64,000 nt of DNA, taken from positions 1-64,000 of IMG/VR virus record IMGVR_UViG_3300047510_002037; one strand, 5' to 3'. The DNA comes from a virus. Below are positions 33,555-42,586 of the stretch, piece by piece. Each line of letters begins with the position of its first letter. The first letter of the stretch is position 1. The notes below the pieces were generated by a model that saw nothing but the letters and a program-made list of their open reading frames with translations, did not search any database and was not told the DNA's origin. The position numbers were made by a program, and so were the translations under genes.

Positions 33555-35420
33555 TTAGAGCATTGTCTGTCTTGTAAATCTATAAGTAGTCAATCCAGAA
33601 ACACCAACTTCTGGTGTTAATATTAATCTAAATTGACCACCAGTTACAGTAGAACCTACTGAAACAATCAGAGATGGGTCATACATGATCGCATATTCTT
33701 GAGAATATGCAGAAGAACCATTTTGCATCGCTAATATTTTTTGCGATTGAATGTAAGTTCCGTATCCAACATGAATTGTATATTCTATTGTTTTAAAATC
33801 ACTTGTGGATATTGTGAAAGAATCTATTGTATGTCCAATTCCGGCAGAAGAAATAAATGTTCCAATACCAGTCTTTACACCATAAATGTTTTCTAGTTGG
33901 AATGGAGTAACTGCAGTAGTATTTGATCCTACGTTGAGAGTTGATAAAACTGTTACGCCAGTTCCAGTTATAGACAAAGAGTTGGTAGTATTATCATTTC
34001 CAATAAAAACACTTCTTCCACTATCTGCTTGAATTTGAATATCATCTCCACCAACATTTACTATTTCACTAACATCGGATGAACTGTTCTGTCTGATGAC
34101 CAATCCATTTGGAGTACCACCAGAATATCCAAGCATAATTCTGCTAAGATTATCTAGTTTTACCTCACCGGAAGATAGAATCTCGGTTGCGCCACCAAAA
34201 GTAACTGTACCAGATAATGTAGAAACACCAGAAACATTTAAAGTTTCAAGAGAAGTATTACCTTTAACTGTAAGTTTACTTGTTGGATTTGTGGTTCCCA
34301 TTCCAACATTAGAGAGTGTATGAATTCCCGCTGCTGTTGATGCCCAGTAAGAATCTCCGCCACTACCAGACGCAGTAACTGTAACTATTCCCAATGATAT
34401 TGGAGATACTGTTATGTTGTTTCCAAAATCTATTGTTCCAGCGGTTCCAACCAATACACCAGAATCTCTTATTACAATACCTGATCCGGATCCAACAACA
34501 CCAATTAATCCAGATCCATCACCAATAAATTTAGTAGCAGTAACTATTCCAGATATTATTACATCAGAACTGGCTGTATTTCCCCTATCCAAAACATCTT
34601 GTAGAGTATCCGTTTCGTTATATGTTGTTAAATAACCTTGCGTAGCATGATTTCCCCAACCATATGCTGTATTCCAGTTTGAAATATTTGTAGTTGTTAT
34701 AGTGCTTGCAGCACCGGTAAAGGCAGTTCCTGCGGTCCCTTCAATATATACGGTAACTCCCGCTCCGCTTCCAACAGCAGTTACCGAAGCACCAACAAAA
34801 TTAATAGATGCTACTCCATTATCATTTCCAACAATTACACCTTCTTCTTGGATAGTAAACCCAAGAACACCATTACCACCAGCAGCTATAGCAGATGGAT
34901 TATATGCAACTAATTCTACAGTATCACCTTCAAAACAAGGTTCTGTTACAGTTACTGATGTTCCATTAGAAGCAGTATATTCTGTAATATCAGATACGCC
35001 GTTTCCTTTTAATTTTACACCATTAATATATACATCTAAAAATCCAACATTGTATGCATATGCAAATGTAGTTTGATCGTTTGTTGCAGTATATGTAAAT
35101 GTAGATCTTAAACTCGTTGGAAAACTAGCCCATTCAACTCCAGATCCAGTAGATCTTAAGTACTGCCCGGGAAGACCAGTTGTATCTCCAATAGAAATAC
35201 CATTACCAGTAAAATCCAATTCATTTGCTGTTAATATTCCACTTACTGTTGCGTTTCTAGTTACAGTTAAGTCAGTACAACCAATACTGCTTAATACATG
35301 CAGATCATAATCGGGAATACTTGTATTAATTCCTACCTGATCGGTTACTGCATCTGCATATAGAAGCAACTCGTTAACTTCTAAACCATTTTTAACTACG
35401 AAATTCTTTCCTACAGCCAT
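33555..35420 (-). CDS. Tail fibre-type protein upstream of the S8 protease
   Basis: 621 residues. The N-terminus (MAVGKNFVVKNGLEVNELLL, then DQVGINTSIPDYDLHV) is the common attachment head of marine phage fibres. Next come a block QEEGVIVGNDNGVASINFVG also seen in the S74 fibre, and a beta-rich shaft with GVSTLSGTVTF. The C-terminus (YAIMYDPSLIVSVGSTVTGG, ending YRFTRQTML) looks like a globular tip. Perfect TATAAATA promoter in front; the protease gene follows after 1 nt, so they are co-expressed. Confidence 0.75.
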   Translation of the reverse strand: MAVGKNFVVKNGLEVNELLLYADAVTDQVGINTSIPDYDLHVLSSIGCTDLTVTRNATVSGILTANELDFTGNGISIGDTTGLPGQYLRSTGSGVEWASFPTSLRSTFTYTATNDQTTFAYAYNVGFLDVYINGVKLKGNGVSDITEYTASNGTSVTVTEPCFEGDTVELVAYNPSAIAAGGNGVLGFTIQEEGVIVGNDNGVASINFVGASVTAVGSGAGVTVYIEGTAGTAFTGAASTITTTNISNWNTAYGWGNHATQGYLTTYNETDTLQDVLDRGNTASSDVIISGIVTATKFIGDGSGLIGVVGSGSGIVIRDSGVLVGTAGTIDFGNNITVSPISLGIVTVTASGSGGDSYWASTAAGIHTLSNVGMGTTNPTSKLTVKGNTSLETLNVSGVSTLSGTVTFGGATEILSSGEVKLDNLSRIMLGYSGGTPNGLVIRQNSSSDVSEIVNVGGDDIQIQADSGRSVFIGNDNTTNSLSITGTGVTVLSTLNVGSNTTAVTPFQLENIYGVKTGIGTFISSAGIGHTIDSFTISTSDFKTIEYTIHVGYGTYIQSQKILAMQNGSSAYSQEYAIMYDPSLIVSVGSTVTGGQFRLILTPEVGVSGLTTYRFTRQTML

Positions 35421-35449
35421 GGAGGTTCACTTTCCCCTCTAGTTTTTAC

Positions 35450-35457
35450 TATTTATA
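35450..35457 (-). promoter_or_regulatory. Perfect T4-type late promoter TATAAATA
   Basis: Exact TATAAATA on the minus strand, 30 nt before the 621-residue fibre ATG; would drive the fibre and S8 protease genes. Confidence 0.8.
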
Positions 35458-35463
35458 CTAAAA

Positions 35464-37905
35464 TTAATAGTATGGGTCCCAATCAGCAAATACACTATAA
35501 CTTCCAACAACATCCCTAATAATTTTTAATGTTACAATATCAAACGCTGGGTTTGACGTAGTAACTCCAACTGGTTGTGCTCCATTTCTCCAGAATTCAT
35601 TAGTTGGGGAACCACCATTAACGGTTATTGAAACATTACCAGTATCCCACCCTAAATTATCACCTTCGATGATTAAGGTTAATGTAGCCATATACGTTCC
35701 AGTAGTCGGAACATTAGTTAATGCTATTTCGCCAATTTGACCACTCGTATCTCCTGCTATTACAGTAGGCAATCCACTTTGAGAAAGATCAATAGTTAAT
35801 GTATTTGTAATAAGATTATATGTTACTCCTGTTGGGAATGCTCCATTATTTGCAACTTCTCCACCTACCTTTTGATAAATTAATCCGCCATGTGATACAG
35901 ATCCTGTTAATGTTGAAACACCAGAAACGGTTAATGAATTTAGATTACCTAAAGTTGTTAACGAAGAAACAGTAACTCCAGATCCGAGTGTTGTTGACGA
36001 TAACACTGAAGATGAATTTATTGCAAAATTATTTCCAGTTGTTAAATTAACAGTGCCTGAGAAAGTAGATGCACCAGAAACCAAAGTAGTTGCACTAATA
36101 TGAGAGATCGTTCCAACACCAGTATATTCTAGACTAGATCCTCTAATATGAGTTACCGTGCTTAATCCCGAGTATGATAAATTAGTTCCATTTAAGCTTG
36201 CTATAGTAGAAATCCCAGTATAACTTAGAGTCGTTCCTCTAATATTAGCAACAGTAGAAATTCCGGAATAATCTAGAGTCGTTCCTCTTGCATGAGTGAC
36301 TGTAGAAAGACCAGTATAATTTAATCTCTCTCCAGAAGAATTGGTGATAATTCCTGTTCTACATAGAACTGATTGATAGTCTAGTATAGTTCCAGTTACT
36401 GTGGTAATAGTAGAAAATCCAGCACTTAAACCACCAGCTGTAATTCCCCCAGAAACTGATAAAGATCCTAATGTTCCAACGGATGTTAATGATGAATTAA
36501 CGACACTAGAACCAAGAGTAGTTGAACTTAAAACTCCAGTTCCGTTAATTTCATATTGCTTACCAGAAACAAGATTCCAATCCTCGCTTGATGTTAAAGC
36601 ACTAGCGGAATTGTTCCAGGTTATAGTCTTACGAACTCCAGTTGAACCAATACCAATACCAGCACCATCAAGAAGTGCATTAGTTGCTACTGTTGTAGCA
36701 ATACCAACATTAAAGTCTGCTAGTTCAATAGCAGTTGAATTTATATAAGTTTGCTCACCATCAACATAAAGATCACCTGCAATTCTTACTCGTCCTGTAG
36801 ATCCTGTTGATGCTGGATCTATTATTATTTCAGATGGTCCTGTAATTCTATCATATAGAATTCTAATAGAAGTTGCAGCAGATCCAGTATGGAATTCTGT
36901 AGATGTTATAACTCCTACACTTGAAACATTTCTTGTATTTACGTTTGTTGCGTTCAGAGTTGTTGGGTTAAATACAGTAGCAGTTCCGATTGCAATTGTT
37001 GCTGACTGTGTTCCAAAAGAGGTAGAAGTTAGGTTTGTGATAGTTGCTGCTAATCCAACAATACTATCACCATCTAATGTAGTTGCTGCTATGGAAACTG
37101 CATTTACCGTTTGAGCATTTGATGTTGTAGTTATTGCTGTATTTACTGTTAATGTTGTAATATTTGCACTAGTTGTTGTTAATGCAGTTCCAACTATATT
37201 TGTTGCGCTTATATTTGAAATAGTTGCGTTAGTTGCAGTTAACCCTGTCGAAGTTAATGCCGTTGAAACTACATTACTACTATTCAGATTTGTTAGGGTA
37301 GATATTCCAGAGTAGTTTAAATTAATACCCTGTAGGTATGATACAGTAGATACTCCAGTGGAATTTAATGTGGTTGATCTTAAATTAACTACAGTTCCTA
37401 TTCCAGTATAATATAAATTTGCTCCGTCCAAAAGTAAAGCTGTGCTTATACCAGAATAATAGTATGATAATCCACTTAAATATTGAGCTGTAGATAATCC
37501 AGAATAGTATAGTCTTTGTCCAGATAAAGTTGTTAGTGTTGATAAACCAGATACACTAATATTTTGCAACTCTGCATATTTTGATATTGATAACCCAGTT
37601 CCTGCAAGAGAATCTACAACATTCAGTTGAATTATAGTTCCTATTCCAGTTACATTTAAACTATTAAAATTGTTTGGAGCAATTTCTAAAGCAGATTCAA
37701 AAGTTGCTAATGTTGTTGAATCTAAAGATAATATATTTTTAAGTTGAAATGATGAATCAACAACCGTAGTTGATCCAATACCAACACTGTCTCCTCCAAG
37801 AGATCCAGTTGCTGTGATAACGCCACTAATAACAATACCCCTATCAAATTCGGGAGCACCATTACCGTCTTTGTTTCTTATTAGGTCTACGTATAATGAT
37901 GACAT
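35464..37905 (-). CDS. Tail fibre-type protein with two arrays of 16-residue repeats
   Basis: 813 residues. Residues 119-214 are six units and a second region five units of exactly 16 residues, with consensus S/T-G-I/L-S-T-x-x-x-L-x-G-x-x-L-x-Y (DNA 37264-37551 and 36076-36315). Such constant-length GIST repeats suggest a beta-solenoid or triple beta-helix shaft. The C-terminus is globular with two tryptophans (NLGWDTGNVSIT, FADWDPYY). No catalytic motif. Late box at 37934-37940. Confidence 0.75.
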   Translation of the reverse strand: MSSLYVDLIRNKDGNGAPEFDRGIVISGVITATGSLGGDSVGIGSTTVVDSSFQLKNILSLDSTTLATFESALEIAPNNFNSLNVTGIGTIIQLNVVDSLAGTGLSISKYAELQNISVSGLSTLTTLSGQRLYYSGLSTAQYLSGLSYYYSGISTALLLDGANLYYTGIGTVVNLRSTTLNSTGVSTVSYLQGINLNYSGISTLTNLNSSNVVSTALTSTGLTATNATISNISATNIVGTALTTTSANITTLTVNTAITTTSNAQTVNAVSIAATTLDGDSIVGLAATITNLTSTSFGTQSATIAIGTATVFNPTTLNATNVNTRNVSSVGVITSTEFHTGSAATSIRILYDRITGPSEIIIDPASTGSTGRVRIAGDLYVDGEQTYINSTAIELADFNVGIATTVATNALLDGAGIGIGSTGVRKTITWNNSASALTSSEDWNLVSGKQYEINGTGVLSSTTLGSSVVNSSLTSVGTLGSLSVSGGITAGGLSAGFSTITTVTGTILDYQSVLCRTGIITNSSGERLNYTGLSTVTHARGTTLDYSGISTVANIRGTTLSYTGISTIASLNGTNLSYSGLSTVTHIRGSSLEYTGVGTISHISATTLVSGASTFSGTVNLTTGNNFAINSSSVLSSTTLGSGVTVSSLTTLGNLNSLTVSGVSTLTGSVSHGGLIYQKVGGEVANNGAFPTGVTYNLITNTLTIDLSQSGLPTVIAGDTSGQIGEIALTNVPTTGTYMATLTLIIEGDNLGWDTGNVSITVNGGSPTNEFWRNGAQPVGVTTSNPAFDIVTLKIIRDVVGSYSVFADWDPYY
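36076..36315 (-). repeat. Five tandem 48-nt units (16 residues each)
   Basis: Consecutive units beginning TGLST, SGIST, TGIST, SGLST and TGVGT with RGTTL or NGTNL in the second half. DNA similarity between units is visible by eye. Confidence 0.85.
37264..37551 (-). repeat. Six tandem 48-nt units (16 residues each)
   Basis: Units start SGLST, SGLST, SGIST, TGIGT, TGVST, SGIST, all 16 codons, same consensus as the array at 36076-36315 but more diverged. Confidence 0.85.
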
Positions 37906-37933
37906 TACTTAAACGGATATTTTAACTATATCT

Positions 37934-37940
37934 TATTTAT
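37934..37940 (-). promoter_or_regulatory. Late promoter box before the 813-residue fibre gene
   Basis: ATAAATA on the minus strand, 29 nt before the ATG at 37905. Confidence 0.65.
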
Positions 37941-38413
37941 TAAATTGTTGGAGCTTCTGGCCATAGAATATTCCATGGAAATCCTTTTTGCGTGGTTATG
38001 TTCCTCAATTGATCTCTATAGACTCTCCATTCTTTGATAAATTCTTTTGAATTTATCTCTTCCGATTCTGGTAATTGGGTCCAATCACACATATACAATT
38101 TCATATTCCTTTCATTTCTAACTTCTGCTGCTTTTTCAGCAGTAACAGCTTTTTTTTCACTTTCAGTCATAGAAATAAACTTCCATGTTTGTCTATAAAT
38201 TCCATCATTGCCCTTTACCGGGGAATCTTCAACTACTTTTGTAAATTTCTTTGGATGAGGTTGTGCGGTAAATTCATATACGCCAAATCCAAAAGGTTCT
38301 ACCACTTCCGGACTAAGAACTTCCGGAAATGATGTATTTCTAAATAACATCCGAAAATTTTTTTCATCAACTGGATGTCCAAATGGTACGCCATTGTCTA
38401 GTTGTATTAGCAT
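37940..38413 (-). CDS. Tail fibre assembly chaperone-like protein
   Basis: 157 residues. The C-terminal half has RNERNMKLYMCDWTQLPESE, then WRVYRDQLRNI and GFPWNILWPEAP, the pattern of the phage tail assembly chaperone family (CDWTQLxD, YRxxLRxI, FPxxxWP). Such proteins help adjacent fibres or adhesins fold and usually stay off the virion. Its place just after the glycine-rich adhesin gene fits T4-like adhesin/chaperone pairs. Late box 42 nt before the start. Confidence 0.75.
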   Translation of the reverse strand: MLIQLDNGVPFGHPVDEKNFRMLFRNTSFPEVLSPEVVEPFGFGVYEFTAQPHPKKFTKVVEDSPVKGNDGIYRQTWKFISMTESEKKAVTAEKAAEVRNERNMKLYMCDWTQLPESEEINSKEFIKEWRVYRDQLRNITTQKGFPWNILWPEAPTI

Positions 38414-38446
38414 TCTAAGAATTCTCCGTACAGTGATAATTCATGT

Positions 38447-39352
38447 TTATTGAGTATTTATTGAAGGAAATGCTCTGGAATTTCCAGGCCAAATTATTCT
38501 AACTGCTCCTCTTCCACCAGCACCTCCAGATAAGAATAGAGTTGGTACTCCAACACCAAATCTGATAAATCCAGATCTTCCTCCACCACCATAAAGTCCA
38601 CCATCTAAGTCTCCATTTTGACCACTACTTCCACCTCCAGATGGAGTAGCATTTCCTATTTGACTTGAAGATGATGCTCCTGTTCCACCAAATCCATCTG
38701 ATCCTTGACCATATAGACCAACACCTCCACCTGAAGAAGATCTAGCTGGTTGAGATGCGGTTGAAAAATATAGTGTCTGCCAGGAACCTCCACCACCTCC
38801 GCCAGCACCGCCTAGTCCAGGAGAACCATTAGATCCAATAGATGAAGAACCTCCTGATCCTCCATTTCCACCATCTCCGGTATATCCACCTGCACCTCCG
38901 CCACCAGATCCTTGCTGTCCTGCCGATCCACCGTTTCCTCCACCATTTCCATTTGCATAATTACCTCCTGTTCCATCTGATAATCCTCCATATGCTATTA
39001 CTGTTTCTTCATCATAAGTAAAACTGGAATATCCGCCATTACTCCCTAAAATTGGTGAAGCACTAGATCCAGAAGATTGACCACCTGCCCCGACTTCTAC
39101 AATGTAAGAAGAACCTGGATTTACTTGTATATTATTTTTATATACTAAACCGCCACCGCCACCGCCAACAACTGCACTCGAAAATACTGTTGGAGATGCT
39201 CCTCCACCAACAGCAACTACACTAACACTCCTTACTTTTGGTGGTGCAATCCAAGTATATACTCCTGGAGTATCGTATATTTGCTCGTCATCTGCAGGAG
39301 AAGCTGAGATTATTGCTGTTGAAAACAGCATCATTTGAGATATAAAATGCAT
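38447..39352 (-). CDS. Glycine-rich tip adhesin, probable receptor-binding protein
   Basis: 301 residues, very rich in Gly and Ser. After an N-terminal segment (MHFISQMMLFSTAIISASPA) and a YTWIAPPKVRSVSVVAVGGG strand, residues about 65-290 hold repeated GGGGG, GGAGG and GGSGG tracts separated by short hydrophobic segments. This is the organisation of T4-superfamily gp38-type adhesins with polyglycine sandwich tips, and of related marine proteins. The segments between Gly runs would be the host-range loops. It ends just inside the promoter box of the chaperone gene. Confidence 0.78.
   Translation of the reverse strand: MHFISQMMLFSTAIISASPADDEQIYDTPGVYTWIAPPKVRSVSVVAVGGGASPTVFSSAVVGGGGGGLVYKNNIQVNPGSSYIVEVGAGGQSSGSSASPILGSNGGYSSFTYDEETVIAYGGLSDGTGGNYANGNGGGNGGSAGQQGSGGGGAGGYTGDGGNGGSGGSSSIGSNGSPGLGGAGGGGGGSWQTLYFSTASQPARSSSGGGVGLYGQGSDGFGGTGASSSSQIGNATPSGGGSSGQNGDLDGGLYGGGGRSGFIRFGVGVPTLFLSGGAGGRGAVRIIWPGNSRAFPSINTQ
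38455..38461 (-). promoter_or_regulatory. Late promoter box before the fibre chaperone gene
   Basis: ATAAATA on the minus strand inside the last codons of the adhesin gene, 42 nt before the chaperone ATG. Confidence 0.55.
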
Positions 39353-39356
39353 TTTA

Positions 39357-39686
39357 TTATACTGATACTGTATCGTAAACTAAAATAGAACCTTCAACGA
39401 CTTTCATTAATTTATCTGTTGAATTTGTTTCGATAATAATATCAAAATAATTTCTTCCATTATCTAAATCTGATGTGATTGAACTCGCCATTGAAATGAG
39501 AACACTATTATCATCTTCATTAATATAGGTATCGAAAGTCTTGTAATTTTCTGAAGCTGGATGCTTCCTAATCTTAGCAAGTGCTGTTTGACTTGAAGAA
39601 TCTAAAGTTGTGACAGCGATAGATACTTTCTTTTCAAAATCGGTTCCTTTATATATTGTTATTGATGTTACTGAAGGAACGCTCAT
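39357..39686 (-). CDS. Small virion-type protein with Ig-like pattern
   Basis: 109 residues. The sequence IYKGTDFEKKVSIAV, then ALAKIRKHPASENYKTF and GRNYFDIIIE, ending MKVVEGSILVYDTVSV, is of a type common in marine T4-like phages and resembles the Ig-like N-terminal domain of baseplate-attached proteins (BppU-like). It begins the accessory block after gp16 and is 4 nt from the adhesin, so it may be the adhesin's attachment partner; that part is inference. Confidence 0.65.
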   Translation of the reverse strand: MSVPSVTSITIYKGTDFEKKVSIAVTTLDSSSQTALAKIRKHPASENYKTFDTYINEDDNSVLISMASSITSDLDNGRNYFDIIIETNSTDKLMKVVEGSILVYDTVSV

Positions 39687-39710
39687 TTTAGTAAAAATAT
39701 CTTATCTAAC

Positions 39711-40142
39711 TTATTTATTATCCAGTTTAGTAGACTTTAAAAGTTTGGATAACTCTGAAGTGGATCCAACAAATAAAGCATTAGTAACATTTGTTGGATT
39801 TTTGGATTTTGAATCCTCTTCTACTTCTTTGAGTTTTTTTTGCAGTTCCATTAATTTATCTGTTGCATCTGCAACATTTTTAATCAATTGACCTGCTACT
39901 TCATATGCCCTAGGCATTTCGCTTTCTTGAGCTAGTTCTAATATCCCATTGATAGCTTCCTGACCTTTTTCTATTAACGAATATAAATTTCCCCTAGTAT
40001 ATTCATAATCTTTTTTAATATCATCATTGGTACTTTTTGGTTTAGTATCTATGGACATATCTTTTATTTCTTCTATTTTTTTAGATACTATCTCTCCAGT
40101 CACATCAAAAGCAGCATCTAAATCATCGAAATTTTGTTTCAT
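39711..40142 (-). CDS. 16: gp16 terminase small subunit
   Basis: 143 residues from the ATG at 40142, which lies 1 nt after the gp15 stop; a longer frame to 40181 would overlap gp15 and was not chosen. Helical throughout, with the family block DYEYTRGNLYSLIEKGQEAI followed by GILELAQESEMPRAYEVAGQ, and a C-terminal coiled coil (KLMELQKKLKEVEED). T4 gp16 (164) recognises DNA and stimulates gp17. Unusually, gp17 is about 22 kb away across the fibre block. Confidence 0.93.
   Translation of the reverse strand: MKQNFDDLDAAFDVTGEIVSKKIEEIKDMSIDTKPKSTNDDIKKDYEYTRGNLYSLIEKGQEAINGILELAQESEMPRAYEVAGQLIKNVADATDKLMELQKKLKEVEEDSKSKNPTNVTNALFVGSTSELSKLLKSTKLDNK
39712..39718 (-). promoter_or_regulatory. Late promoter box before the accessory block
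   Basis: ATAAATA on the minus strand, overlapping the gp16 stop and 26 nt before the 109-residue gene; it could drive that gene and the adhesin. Confidence 0.65.
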
Positions 40143-40143
40143 C

Positions 40144-41148
40144 TTACACAAAGTCTCCATCAAAACCAAAATTATCTCCAAATTCTATTAAATCATTGTC
40201 TTCATCAGTAATTAGTTTTACTCCAGAACCAGATACATGCTCTGATGGAGATGTCCCATAAACACCTCTAGTAACTTTCAGTAAATTTGAATCTTTTGAT
40301 GTTACTTTTAAAGTTTCTTCACCTATAGTTATGTAAGACCCTTCTGTTATCAAGCTAGAATCAGAAACTTCTATGCGTGTATCACTTACAGTTACGTCTT
40401 TTGCTGTTGTAGTAGTATCATTTTCTGAATAACTTTTTGTTGCTGTTGGAGTAACAACATAAGAAACTTCTCTTCTCCTCTGAAGAGTCTCTGCTCCAGA
40501 TACAAGTCCGATAGAAACTTTTTTGATAATATCCTGAGAGGCAGAAGTAGATGTAGGTCCAAAGATGTAAGTTTTTGCTGTAAATGATAGAGTATAAATC
40601 AACGCTCTTCTTTTAGTAAAATCTCCTTCATATTCATCACTCATTGAAATATTATCTAGAATAACTGGTATATCTCTAGTTTCTCCTATCTGATCCACTA
40701 AATCGACGGTCACACTGTATTGTGGTTGAAAATATGGTAATATTTGCTCAATAATTTGAAGCATATCATCATTTATTTTTGTGTAAATTGAAAGTTCAAA
40801 TGTAACATTATATGGAACAGGCATGTATAATTTTCTTATATCCTTACCATCAGACTTACTCTGAGCTAAGAATGATTGTGCAGTAGTAACTTTTCTTCCA
40901 GGATCATAAGATATACCAGTCATTTCAAAAGACATTCTGGGTAAAGTCAATTGAACTGGTTTATTTAAATCTGGAGACTGCTCCAATCTAGCAAGAAATT
41001 TTTGCATAGGTCCATAAGCCAAAGGAACTTTGGTTATAGACTTTGTATTATTAGATTCATCTACTTTTGCTATTTTAATCTCATTAAATAATGATCCAAA
41101 AGCAATTATAGTCTTCCTTAGTATCTCGTTATAAAAATATTCAAACAT
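40144..41148 (-). CDS. 15: gp15 tail sheath stabiliser / tail completion protein
   Basis: 334 residues (T4 gp15 272). Matches T4 gp15 in MFEYFYNEILRK at the start, VPLAYGPMQKFLARLEQSPD, the ELSIYTKINDDMLQIIEQIL block and LPYFQPQYSVTVDL. The protein caps the contracted or extended sheath and joins tail to head. The C-terminal third (residues about 240-320) carries an added beta domain, SYITIGEETLKVTSKDSN and TRGVYGTSPSEH, also seen in other virion proteins here (SVVYKYELNG region of the 836-residue protein). Gap of 39 nt to gp14. Confidence 0.95.
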   Translation of the reverse strand: MFEYFYNEILRKTIIAFGSLFNEIKIAKVDESNNTKSITKVPLAYGPMQKFLARLEQSPDLNKPVQLTLPRMSFEMTGISYDPGRKVTTAQSFLAQSKSDGKDIRKLYMPVPYNVTFELSIYTKINDDMLQIIEQILPYFQPQYSVTVDLVDQIGETRDIPVILDNISMSDEYEGDFTKRRALIYTLSFTAKTYIFGPTSTSASQDIIKKVSIGLVSGAETLQRRREVSYVVTPTATKSYSENDTTTTAKDVTVSDTRIEVSDSSLITEGSYITIGEETLKVTSKDSNLLKVTRGVYGTSPSEHVSGSGVKLITDEDNDLIEFGDNFGFDGDFV

Positions 41149-41187
41149 ATTTTTAAATTTTATTTTAATATCTACTATTTAACACTT

Positions 41188-42582
41188 TTATGGATTTCCA
41201 AATGGATTTCTTTCAGAAAAGTCGATAATAGCATCACCTTCTATCTCTATATTTTTGTTATCTGCAAAAGGATCTGAAAAATCTAGTAAATCATATTTTG
41301 TTTGTGGTCTTATCATGTAAGATGCTGATGATGCAGAACCGACAATAACATCATTATTTAAAAATTCTCCAGTAAGTTGATACACTTTTAATGTATTTGT
41401 TAAAGAGTCCCAAGACTTTACTTTAGCAGTTGTGCCGCTAACTGACCCAGTTATAATTTCATTAAGTTTGTAGTTGCCAGATCCAGTCATATATGGATTT
41501 GATATTGTAATAGTTGGTGCGACAGTATATCCAATACCAGCATCAGTTATTAGAAGTTCAGTTATTGTTCCTGCAGTACTAACCACAGCTCTACCAACCG
41601 CTGTTCCAAATCCAGCTGGTGGTGCGCTAAAGGTCACTATCGGATCAACTACATATCCAGATCCAGCATTAGTTATAGTGATAATACCAACTATTCCGTC
41701 TGCAATTTCTGCGATACCTGATGCGCCACTTCCTTCTCCACCAGTAAAAGAAACTAATGGTGCTTTACTGTATCCATAACCAGTTTTAGTAAGTTCTACT
41801 CCTTGAACTCTTAATAAGCTGGAGTCGGTCTCGCAAAAATCTGTAATACCACTTATCATAGTGGCTATTCCAGCAGATGTTCCTCCAAAAGATGGAGATT
41901 TTGAGAAATTTACTATAGGTGCTGAAGTATAACCAGTTCCTCTGTTAGTTATAATAACTTTTCTAACACCGCCATTAACTATATTGGCGATAGCAGTTGC
42001 AGTTGATCCTGCACCAGACATAACATAAGTTCTAGTGTATCCCTCATTTACTACGTTATCATCAATCTCATCAACTCCAGTATCTAAAATTTCATTTCCA
42101 TATCTAAACAATTCGCATCTTAACTCATATACGTAATTTTTTTGTAGTTGGTAGAATGGTTTTTCGTGCTCTACAAATTTTATTTCAAATAACCTATCGC
42201 CCAATGGAAAATAAACCAAATCACCTTCTTTTGGTCTATTTGAAAGTTTTATATTTTCTTTATTCTCGATTAAAGGTTTTATATAGCTTTCATATCTTTC
42301 TTTTGATATAATTAAATTTAGATCATCTCTTGCTTCGACTCCAAATTTACTCATTAATACTCCAGCACCTTCATAACCTTCGTAAGTCTGCACATATGCT
42401 TCTATTGGATATGCATCAACAAACTCGGATTCTATTACCTCTCTTATTACAGTTTTTTCAGTAACATACATTCTTGGAATATAATAAACATCAACACCAT
42501 ACATCCTCAAATGCTCATTTATCAAATCTTGCAATAGATTTTGTTCTGATTTTGAACCTTGAAGGAAAAATGGATTTAACAT
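41188..42582 (-). CDS. 14: gp14 neck protein with inserted GxGY beta repeats
   Basis: 464 residues, far longer than T4 gp14 (256). Residues 1-165 match the family (MLNPFFLQGSKSEQNLLQDL, VDVYYIPRMYVTEKTV, DLVYFPLGDRLFEIKFVEHE), and so does the end (DLLDFSDPFADNKNIEIEGD). Between them, about 190-425, sit four GxGYxxAPxVxFS units at 215, 268, 307 and 349, then a GSVSGTTAKVKSWDSLTNTL module. These repeats recur in gp8, gp7-like and other proteins, so the neck carries an extra surface decoration. Confidence 0.95.
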   Translation of the reverse strand: MLNPFFLQGSKSEQNLLQDLINEHLRMYGVDVYYIPRMYVTEKTVIREVIESEFVDAYPIEAYVQTYEGYEGAGVLMSKFGVEARDDLNLIISKERYESYIKPLIENKENIKLSNRPKEGDLVYFPLGDRLFEIKFVEHEKPFYQLQKNYVYELRCELFRYGNEILDTGVDEIDDNVVNEGYTRTYVMSGAGSTATAIANIVNGGVRKVIITNRGTGYTSAPIVNFSKSPSFGGTSAGIATMISGITDFCETDSSLLRVQGVELTKTGYGYSKAPLVSFTGGEGSGASGIAEIADGIVGIITITNAGSGYVVDPIVTFSAPPAGFGTAVGRAVVSTAGTITELLITDAGIGYTVAPTITISNPYMTGSGNYKLNEIITGSVSGTTAKVKSWDSLTNTLKVYQLTGEFLNNDVIVGSASSASYMIRPQTKYDLLDFSDPFADNKNIEIEGDAIIDFSERNPFGNP

Positions 42583-42586
42583 TTGA

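Noticed and set aside
40143-40181. Earlier start giving a 156-residue gp16
   Set aside because: It overlaps gp15 by 38 nt, while the ATG at 40142 follows the gp15 stop by 1 nt and begins with family-like MKQNFDDLD.
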